Part shown: one piece after another, positions 1 through 5,051 of the stretch | Layout: the number at the start of each line of letters is the position of its first letter | How positions within the stretch are numbered: the stretch's first letter is position 1 | Assembly: GCA_013202515.1 (NCBI GenBank) | Contig: JABMRN010000149.1 | Coordinates: 1-5,051 of the forward strand | Length of the DNA stretch: 5,051 nt | Source of the DNA: Candidatus Omnitrophota bacterium | Lineage (GTDB): Bacteria; Omnitrophota; Gorgyraeia; JABMRN01 | Direction: 5' to 3' | Translations under genes and position numbers: made by a program | The notes under the pieces: model-generated | Database searches by the model: none | What the model saw: the letters and a program-made list of their open reading frames with translations, nothing else | What the model was told of the DNA's origin: nothing

Positions 1-900
1 ATCTTTTATTTCAAACCAGGTTTCGACCGTCTTTAGGTTGACAATCTGGTTATCAATATATCCTTCTTCTATGTGGCCCTTTTCAGCCGTAATAGCACTA
101 AACCATGAAATCTTAAACGGACTTGGATAGGCACTTGCCCCTGCTAAATAAAAGGAACCATCCTTATTGAGCACATAAGTTTGGCCCATGTCTGCTACGT
201 CTATATCGCCGAGACCCTGTTCAGAATCATCATAATGCAGCATGATCTTTCTTGTACGCACCATTTTTTCGTCTTCTACCCTTACCTTATATTTATTAAC
301 AAGCCTACCGCTGCCTTCCCTTTCTTCTTGCCATGTCTGTTTATTTTTCATATTGCGGAATGTGGCAAGAACAAGCTTTGTGTCGGAATCCACTCCTTCA
401 AATATCGACTTACTTGCATGTTTTGCATAATTTATGCTACCGTCTTTCATCATGCCATAAGTATTGCCTTCTCTAGAAATACCGCTAACAACGTGTTTTG
501 GCCTGTACCTTGTGCTACCATCTCTATAAGGCTCAGCCAGGTCATCGTACCATGAAAGCGTACCTTTTATCCTTCGTACCTCATCACCTTTAAGTTTACA
601 GGTATATTTAACAGCAACCCTACCCTTTGCATCTTTCAGTTCCTCTGTTGCATGTCTTAAAAGAGGTGTATAGGTTCGATAAAGAGGGCTCTTTTTTACG
701 CTTACAGTATATCCATCATGCTGATCATTCGCAGGAACAGTATGTTCAAAATCAACAAGATCATCCAGGTTCAAGCTTTCATAGCCTATATCAGAAGGGA
801 TGTTACCGTTGCGATCAAGCATAAATGCAAATTTTCTTAAGCCGAGCTTACTGAGTTCTGCAAAGGTTTCAGGGTTTCTTCCATCCGTTGGCACATCTTT
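1..900 (-). other. C-terminal part of the fragment: loose W-motif region (residues 1384-1683)
   Basis: The frame continues to the window edge without a stop. TWQEEREGSGRL starts at residue 1572 and TWFEIKD at 1677. The two Trp are 105 residues apart, close to the 110 between units B and C, so more second-family units are likely. Trp residues at 1500 (TLSWYDD) and 1649 (KISWFSA) lie about 75 residues either side of 1573. YGMMKDGS (1531) and YVLNKDGS (1625) share a T-Y-x-x-x-K-D-G-S element, and FMLDRNG (1409) is a third variant. Residues around 1420-1480 show no match to either family. No enzyme or binding motif is recognisable. Confidence 0.5.
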
Positions 901-3900
901 TCCTTCTCTATCTGTCCTGAACCAAGTATCTTCTAGCACGCTTATATAGGTTCCTCTATCGCTTTCCAGCCTTTCATCTATCGCCTTCCTGTATTTAAAA
1001 GTCCTACTTCTTGTACCAATGTTGAAGTGTTTCAAAAATCCGAAATTTCCTGTAATTTCAATAGTAGATGGGTTAAACTTATCGTCTTTTATTTTCCCAT
1101 TTATCTTTGCTCTTGCCATGCCATCTTTATTGTCAACCTCCTGCCAGGCATGATTAACTTCCTCGTTGTAATACTGGTATAAAGGTTTACCATCTATTAA
1201 ATCTTCTATGACCAGGTTTTCTACCGGAACTTTTTCGCCTTTAGAATTTACAACTTGGCCTTCTATGAAAGCTTCATCTCTATCAGTGCGAAAGATATTA
1301 TTTTCATTCAATTTCTTATCATATTCATACGTAAACGGATCTGTAACAATGCCTAGATGTCCAAGTAATCCTGCATAATAAGATACGGCAAGAGACTTTT
1401 CAACAAACTCTCCTTCCACCATAACACCATAGATGTGTGCTTTATTCTCACCTATTTGGTTTGTAACTTCCTGCCAGATATCTTCATTGTTTTCATTCTT
1501 AAGCTGTATTTTTGCATAACCATTAATATATCCGAAAAATCTTCCTGTATATGAACGTTTTTCAAATCCATCAGCCATAACTACTGTTTCACTGTCCGTC
1601 GGCAGCCACGTGCCATCATAACTCTGCTTTGTGTGTTTTTTAACTCCGTCTTTCTCATCAGTATGAATTATTTCTAAAAGTATACCTATCGGATTGAGTG
1701 TCTCGGTCCATGTTCTGTGCGTTAAGGCGTCTTCCATCTTGACTTTGGTGAAGCCGGTGTCCGGATCGTAACCATTAAATTCGCCAAAAAGCCTCTTGCC
1801 GATTATTCCACCTTCTTCATCTATAGCGTAGGCTGTTCTGCCTTTCTCTCCGTGCTCTTTCTTATCATATTCGACCTCTGTCCTTACTCTACCGGCTTCG
1901 GAGAATACTGTTTCATCGTCCAAATCCTCACCTGAATATTCCCTTGTTTTTACAAGTCTTTCCGGTATGCCGTAGTTACTGAAGGATATTTCTTCGCCAT
2001 TCTCTAGGGCAGCTATAATTCCAAGCTTCTTGTCTTCATCGCCTTTTGCAAATTGGGTATCCTCAAGGCCAGCCCTTCTTGTATCTATCATCCTTACAGT
2101 TGAAATGCCGCTTCCTTCTTCATCGTATCCATCGAATACTCCAATACCTGTAATAACCGGGCCATCATCGCTCTCTTCATCCGGCATACTTTCAACTCTG
2201 CCAACTTCTTGGGCTGTATCTTTGTTGTAATATACTGTTGCCGTCACTCCGCAAGCCACTGAACTGGCTAATTTCTCACCGCTATACAGACGCACTTGTA
2301 TAAGATCTTTATGAGTATCTTTTATCAATCCGAAATCGGCATCAGGTTTTATGCCATTCTCAAGATCCTCTTCTATTCTCTCTACCAGCTCTTTTTGATA
2401 TTTCTTCGTTTCCTCATTGTCCCCTTTTATTTTGCTCGGATCAAACATCTTTACTTTTGCTAAATGTTCTCCCATTTTCTCATCGTACTGGTAACCGTCG
2501 AATATACCCAGACCAATAATTGATCCGTTTTCGCTTCTTACGATCCTGCCGATTTCCTGAGCAGTGTTTCTGTCGTAATAAACTCTTGTCTTGGCTTCTC
2601 CGGCAACGGTAGTGCTTAACTGGCTTACCAGATTTTCTCCGCTGTAAACGCGCTCTATTATTAGGAATTTAGCATAGTCAGGATTTACTCCCGCTCTCCT
2701 AAGAGCGATTTCCAGATCAGGCTTCTCTCCCTTTTTAAGCTTCTCCACAATAGCTTCTCCGCCGTCCGTTAGCCTTGCACGAATCGGATCTAACATATGT
2801 ACTATTGAATTATGCTGTTTGTCGTATTCAACAAATACACCTATATCTATAACTTCTTTATTATTATTTCTGACAACTCGTCCGAGTTCTTTCCTTGTAT
2901 TCCGGTTATAATAGACTCTTGTTGTTGTCCAGCCGGCTACTGTATATGCTTTCTGCTTTATAAGCTTTTCCTCGCTGTAATGGCACGTCTCTATAAGATT
3001 TTCGTTTAGATCCGAATCAAATTCTTTAAAGTCAACCCTTTCTCCGGATGTTCTCAATGCTACAACAAAGTCCTGGGCCTGTTCTTGAGTCCATAAGGCC
3101 TTCGCAGGATTCAGCATCTTAACTTTTGCAAAATATTCTCCTGCTTCTTCGTCATATTCATAACCGTCGAATATGCCTATACCGATAATAGATCCGTTTT
3201 GGCTTTTGACGACTCTTCCAATTTCCTGGTTAGTCTTTCTATTATAAATAACCCTTGTAGAAATTCTTCCCGCATATGATTCTGTGGTCTGTTCGATAAG
3301 CTTTTCCGCACTGTATAACCTGATTTCGATAATGCTCTCGTCTAATTTCGGATCGATGTTTTTAAATTCCATCTTTCCTTCTTGTTTCTTGATCTCTTCA
3401 ATGCACCTGTTAATATTTTTCTTGTTCTCTTCCTTAGTCCAACCCGCCTTATTAACATCCAGCATCTCTACTTTTACGACATACAATCCACTCTCACTGT
3501 CATAGACGTAGCCTTTGGATATGCCGATGCCTACAACTTCTCCTTTGGCGTTTCTTACGACCCTGCCTATTTCTTCGCCTGTCTTGTTGTTATAAAGAAC
3601 TCTTGTGGCCTGCAGTCCTGCTGCTGAGAGCGTCACCTGATCTACCAGCCTTTCTCCGAGGTATGAACGTGTTTCAATGAAATTATCTTTTACGCCGGAA
3701 TCAAATTCTTTAAAGATGAGCTTACCGCTTGATTTTTCAAGCTTGTTAATAAAATCTTTGGCTTTAGTCTGTGACCACCCGATCTTTATAGGATCTATCA
3801 TCTTAACAAAAGCAAGATAAGCGCCTATTTCATCGTCATACACATAATCTTCGAATATGCCTATTCCTATAATGGTCCCATCTTGACTGGTTAACACCCT

Positions 3901-5051
3901 GCCTATTTCTTCGCCCGTCTTGTTATTGCGAAGAACTCTTGTGACTGTCTTGCCAGCTGCTGATTCGGCTATCTTCTCAACCATGTCTCCGAACTGGTTA
4001 TATGTAACAGTCATTGTAATGGGTATTTTTAATCCAGAATCGGTTCGTCCTATTCTGGTAAATTCAAATGTAGACTGATAGGCCTGCGTTTCTCTGTTAT
4101 ATTCTATTCCTACAGGTTCGGCGTTTGAGAACTCTTCTTCTCCGAATGCTGTATTAACCTGCCCCGATATACCTAAGAATATGTTTCCTTGTCCGCTAAA
4201 ATATGAATAACCGGTGTTAAATTTAGCGCCTGGAACTGCCTCAACAAGCCTTGCTATAGGATTACCTGTTGATATATCGCAGATCTCCGCAATAACAGGC
4301 TTTGTAATCTTATTCCCTTCTTTATCGATCCGCACCATGCCATCTGAATCGAGCGCAAAATAAGTAGTTCGCCTTTTATAGCTTCTTAATATATGACCGT
4401 CTACTTCTATCGCTTTAATGCCGTATGCCTGGTCAATAACGAATTCCCCTATAACAATCTCATTGCCACGCTCATCCGGAATGATTATTTCACCGCCCAT
4501 AGGCAAAAATTCCTTTCTTAATCTTCCTAATCTTGAATCACATTCATCAAGAAGAACATCCCGGCTTACGGCGCCACTCTTCGGATATTTATATCTTATG
4601 ATCCTGCCCGGCACTCGTTTGCTGAGTAATTCTTTTGATGTAACATCGAAATATTTGCCTTGTTCTTCGATGCGCCCTGTATTAAAATCATAAATATTTC
4701 TTTCCATCCACATCGGTACTACGAGGCCTCGTACATCCGGGATCCATTTCTCTACAGTCTGGGGGTCAGCATAGAAATAATCATTGGTTATTATTTTTCC
4801 AGATATACCTCCCGTATAGCGTTCAAGCATTGAAATCCTGCGTATCGTTTTGAAACTGTTCAGCACCTGAAGTGTTGAGGTGTGGTCTGGGATGCTCTTA
4901 ATATCAGGCTTATATGGGGTAGAATCTTCGTTCGTTAGGCTGACGGTTATCACAGGAATGCTATAATTATCCAGTCCTGAAGAAACGCGCGAGAATATGT
5001 CATTATAATATTTTAGAATAAGCTGGTTGTCGCGTATCTCGTATCCAAACC
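1..5051 (-). CDS. Giant repeat-containing protein of unknown function (internal fragment, both ends missing)
   Basis: The reverse complement read from base 5049 to base 1 is open for 1,683 codons without a stop, which cannot be chance at this base composition. The two bases 5050-5051 belong to the preceding codon. No start, ribosome binding site or stop for this gene lies in the window. The protein is rich in Tyr, Asp, Glu, Gly, Lys and Ile, has about six Cys, and shows no hydrophobic stretch long enough to be a membrane segment. Its layout is: a non-tandem region (1-343), a module tail (344-369), six tandem modules of 111-120 residues (370-1056), a decayed module head (1057-1113), and a second W-Q-E repeat family (1114-1683). 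Ile is very often ATA and Arg AGA/AGG throughout, so the region looks like a single coding unit. I recognise no named family. The Y-(N/D)...G-R-V units resemble YD/RHS-like hairpin repeats. A structural or surface role is inferred. Coding call near certain, function unknown. Confidence 0.96.
901..1146 (-). repeat. Second-family repeat unit C (residues 1302-1383)
   Basis: This unit starts at AWQEVDNKDGMARAKINGK, continues with GFLKHFNIGTRSRTFKYRK at residues 1337-1355, and reaches TWFRTDREGK at 1375-1384. It matches unit B through W-Q-E-V-x-N, A-x-I-x-G, G-x-L-x-H, I-x-T, T-(Y/F)-x-Y-x-K and F-R-T-D-R. It carries about 14 more residues than unit B between the Y-R-K and F-R-T-D elements (around DERLESDRGTYISVLED). 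Its C-terminal limit is uncertain because the following sequence has no partner that I can align. Confidence 0.6.
1147..1476 (-). repeat. Second-family repeat unit B (residues 1192-1301)
   Basis: This unit starts at IWQEVTNQIGENKAHIYG and contains GLLGHLGIVTDPFTYEYDKK at residues 1227-1246 and IFRTDRDE from 1252. It ends just before the next A-W-Q-E. Residues 1192-1247 align without gaps to 1302-1357 of unit C, with about 18 of 56 identities by hand count. The W-to-G distance (1192 to 1227, 1302 to 1337) is exactly 35 residues in both. The unit has none of the T-R-V-Y-Y-N head of the first family. Confidence 0.65.
1711..1881 (-). repeat. Decayed seventh module head (residues 1057-1113)
   Basis: TEVEYDKKEHGEKGRTAY can be laid over the module opening T-R-V-x-Y-N-x-x-T-x-x-E-x-G-R-V. 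EEGGIIGKRLFGEFNGY over the I-I-G-I-G-I-F-D-G-Y strand pair. YDPDTGFTKVKMEDA over Y-D-E-E-x-G-x-x-x-K-V-K-M-L-D-P. After residue 1113 the expected charged helix and E-K-L...A-G tail do not appear. Instead the W-T-E motif of the second repeat family begins. This is a head-only copy that joins the two repeat types. Confidence 0.7.
1882..2241 (-). repeat. Tandem module 6, 120 residues (937-1056), with acidic insertion
   Basis: The head starts ATVYYNKDTAQEVGRV, so the usual T-R is replaced by A-T. About six extra, mostly acidic residues lie between G-R-V and the I-x-G-I-G strand (MPDEESDDGPV, residues 955-965). FDGY and VRMIDTRRAG keep the register. The variable segment runs through GDEDKKLGIIAALENG. 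The tail has ISFSNYG, VKTREYSGEDLDDE and E-A-G. It is the most divergent of the six full copies and lies at the C-terminal edge of the regular array. Confidence 0.82.
2242..2589 (-). repeat. Tandem module 5, 116 residues (821-936)
   Basis: The head reads TRVYYDRNTAQEIGRIV, NGSIIGLGIF, DGYQYDEKMGEHLAKVKM and FDPSK. The variable segment is the longest of the clear copies and highly charged (NEETKKYQKELVERIEEDLE), followed by G-I-K-P-D. The tail has IQVRLYSGEKLASS, but the last A-G becomes A-C-G and the linker to the next module is about four residues shorter than elsewhere. The boundary with module 6 is placed by aligning A-T-V-Y-Y-N with T-R-V-Y-Y-N. Confidence 0.86.
2590..2922 (-). repeat. 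Tandem module 4, 111 residues (710-820), divergent head
   Basis: The opening TRVYYNRNTRKELGRVV is conserved, but the following G-x-I-I-G-I-G is replaced by NKEVIDIGVF. The G-Y-x-Y-D-E turn is reduced to VEYDKQHNS, about five residues shorter than in module 3. VHMLDPIRA then restores the register. The helical segment (EAIVEKLKKGEKPDLEIALR) is longer and compensates, so the total length stays near 112. The tail has IIERVYSGENLVSQ and V-A-G. It shares the G-x-K-P-D element of the variable part with module 5. Confidence 0.85.
2923..3258 (-). repeat. Tandem module 3, 112 residues (598-709)
   Basis: This is the copy closest to a consensus: TRVIYNRKTNQEIGRVV, NGSIIGIGIF, DGYEYDEEAGEYFAKVKM and LNPAKALWTQ, then a helix-like stretch with AQDFVVALRT. 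The tail has FKEFDSDLNENLIET, YSEEKLIKQ and V-A-G. The length and the FKEFDS element match module 1 exactly. Its head also matches module 5 closely in DNA (about 33 of 38 bases over the N-G-S-I-I-G to D-G-Y stretch, counted by hand), although module 4 lies between them. Confidence 0.88.
3259..3606 (-). repeat. Tandem module 2, 116 residues (482-597)
   Basis: The head reads TRVLYNNKTGEEIGRV, then KGEVVGIGIS, GYVYDSESG and VKVEMLDVNK. The variable segment is longer than in module 1 and strongly charged (WTKEENKKNINRCIEEIKKQ), with a helix-like pattern. The tail has MEFKNIDPKLDE, IEIRLYSAEKLIEQ and Y-A-G. The extra four residues relative to modules 1 and 3 fall in the helical segment, while head and tail keep their length. 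It contains one of the few Cys in the window. Confidence 0.88.
3607..3942 (-). repeat. Tandem module 1, 112 residues (370-481)
   Basis: The module starts TRVLRNNKTGEEIGRV, continues with DGTIIGIGIF and YVYDDEIG, and closes its head with VKMIDPIK. A charged, probably helical stretch follows at about residues 423-442 (GWSQTKAKDFINKLEK). The tail has FKEFDSG, IETRSYLGERLVDQ and a final A-A-G. It aligns without gaps over all 112 residues with module 3, and a hand count gives about 56 identities (50%). The head is nearly identical to module 2 in DNA as well as protein. Only R-N-N replaces the usual Y-N at the fifth position. Confidence 0.88.
3943..4020 (-). repeat. Half-module: tail-like segment preceding module 1 (residues 344-369)
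   Basis: The stretch ending VEKIAESAAGKTV directly before module 1 matches the tails of the later modules, which run E-(K/R/N)-L-(V/I)-x-Q, about eight residues, then A-G and three residues before the next T-R-V. The segment before it, TVTYNQFGDM, fills the place of the R-x-Y-S-G-E part of other tails. The head and helical part of this module are not recognisable upstream, so the tandem array either begins with a half unit or its first unit has diverged beyond recognition by eye. Confidence 0.55.
4021..5049 (-). other. N-terminal non-tandem region of the giant protein (residues 1-343)
   Basis: This part of the reading frame has no obvious tandem periodicity but shares short motifs with the rest of the protein. 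NIYDFNTGR at residues 118-126 and IEYNRETQ near 318-325 resemble the Y-(D/N)-x-x-T-G turn that opens each downstream module. FALDSDG at 231-237 matches a turn motif seen again in the C-terminal part. A Gly/Ser/Phe-rich stretch near residues 280-300 contains GYSYFSGQGN and looks like a loop. Alternating polar and hydrophobic residues suggest beta structure. There is no signal peptide or membrane segment, as expected for an internal fragment. Its function is not recognisable. It may be a degenerate part of the same repeat array or a separate domain. Confidence 0.6.

Noticed and set aside
181..555. Plus-strand open frame of 124 codons
   Set aside because: It lies wholly antisense to the long minus-strand frame. 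Its product is rich in Phe, His, Cys and Ile with no recognisable motif, as expected for the complement of a Lys/Glu/Asp-rich coding sequence.
2030..2230. Plus-strand Ser/Pro-rich open frame, and similar short ones at 2812-3009, 3284-3505 and 3382-3627
   Set aside because: They oppose the repeat modules and their composition follows from the complement of those modules. No independent coding sign is seen.
1882..3942. CRISPR array or other non-coding DNA repeat
   Set aside because: The period is about 340 bases, an exact multiple of three, and similarity is kept at protein level within an open frame. There are no short identical repeats with unique spacers.
4418..4693. Plus-strand open frame of 91 codons
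   Set aside because: It is antisense to the continuous coding frame, has no ribosome binding site or family resemblance, and its Ser/Pro/Leu-rich product is a shadow.
4828..4842. Possible internal start: in-frame ATG (residue 74) with AGGA five bases upstream on the minus strand
   Set aside because: The same frame stays open for 73 codons further upstream to the window edge with similar composition and motif style, so the ATG is more likely an internal Met.
1..5051. RNA genes, insertion sequences, promoters or terminators
   Set aside because: There is no tRNA-like cloverleaf, rRNA stretch, terminal inverted repeat, transposase motif or hairpin followed by a T-run that stands out, and there is no intergenic space to hold one.
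1..5051. Assignment as an RHS toxin
   Set aside because: The Y-(N/D)...G turns are suggestive, but the RHS core-end motif and a variable C-terminal toxin domain are not in the window, and the 111-120 residue period is unlike classic YD repeats.

Overview
The whole window is the inside of one very long gene on the minus strand. Read from base 5049 down to base 1, the reverse complement gives 1,683 consecutive codons with no stop. It has no recognisable start or end, so both termini lie outside the window. The plus strand and the other frames contain only short open stretches. I see no second gene, RNA gene, mobile element, CRISPR array, promoter or terminator. Residue numbers below count from the first complete codon (bases 5049-5047 = residue 1), not from the true N-terminus.

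Layout, N- to C-terminal (right to left on the window). Residues 1-343 are a non-tandem, beta-looking region. Residues 344-369 resemble the tail of a repeat module. Residues 370-1056 hold six tandem modules of 111-120 residues. Residues 1057-1113 are a worn seventh copy of the module head. Residues 1114-1683 carry a second, looser repeat family built around W-Q-E motifs, plus a recurrent aromatic-x-aliphatic...G turn motif. Each tandem module has a conserved Y/G/D-rich beta-type head, a variable charged segment that looks helical, and a conserved tail ending in A-G.

The encoded protein is a giant, repeat-built polypeptide. No catalytic motif, membrane segment or signal peptide is visible in this slice. 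The Y-(N/D)-x-x-T-x-x-E-x-G-R-V units recall YD/RHS-type beta-hairpin repeats, but I cannot assign the protein to that family. A large surface, adhesin or toxin-delivery scaffold is an inference only.

The organism is uncertain. The moderately AT-rich DNA, the heavy use of ATA (Ile) and AGA/AGG (Arg) codons, and a giant gene of this style would fit an uncultivated bacterium. Omnitrophota is a reasonable guess because giant genes have been reported there, but nothing in the window proves it.
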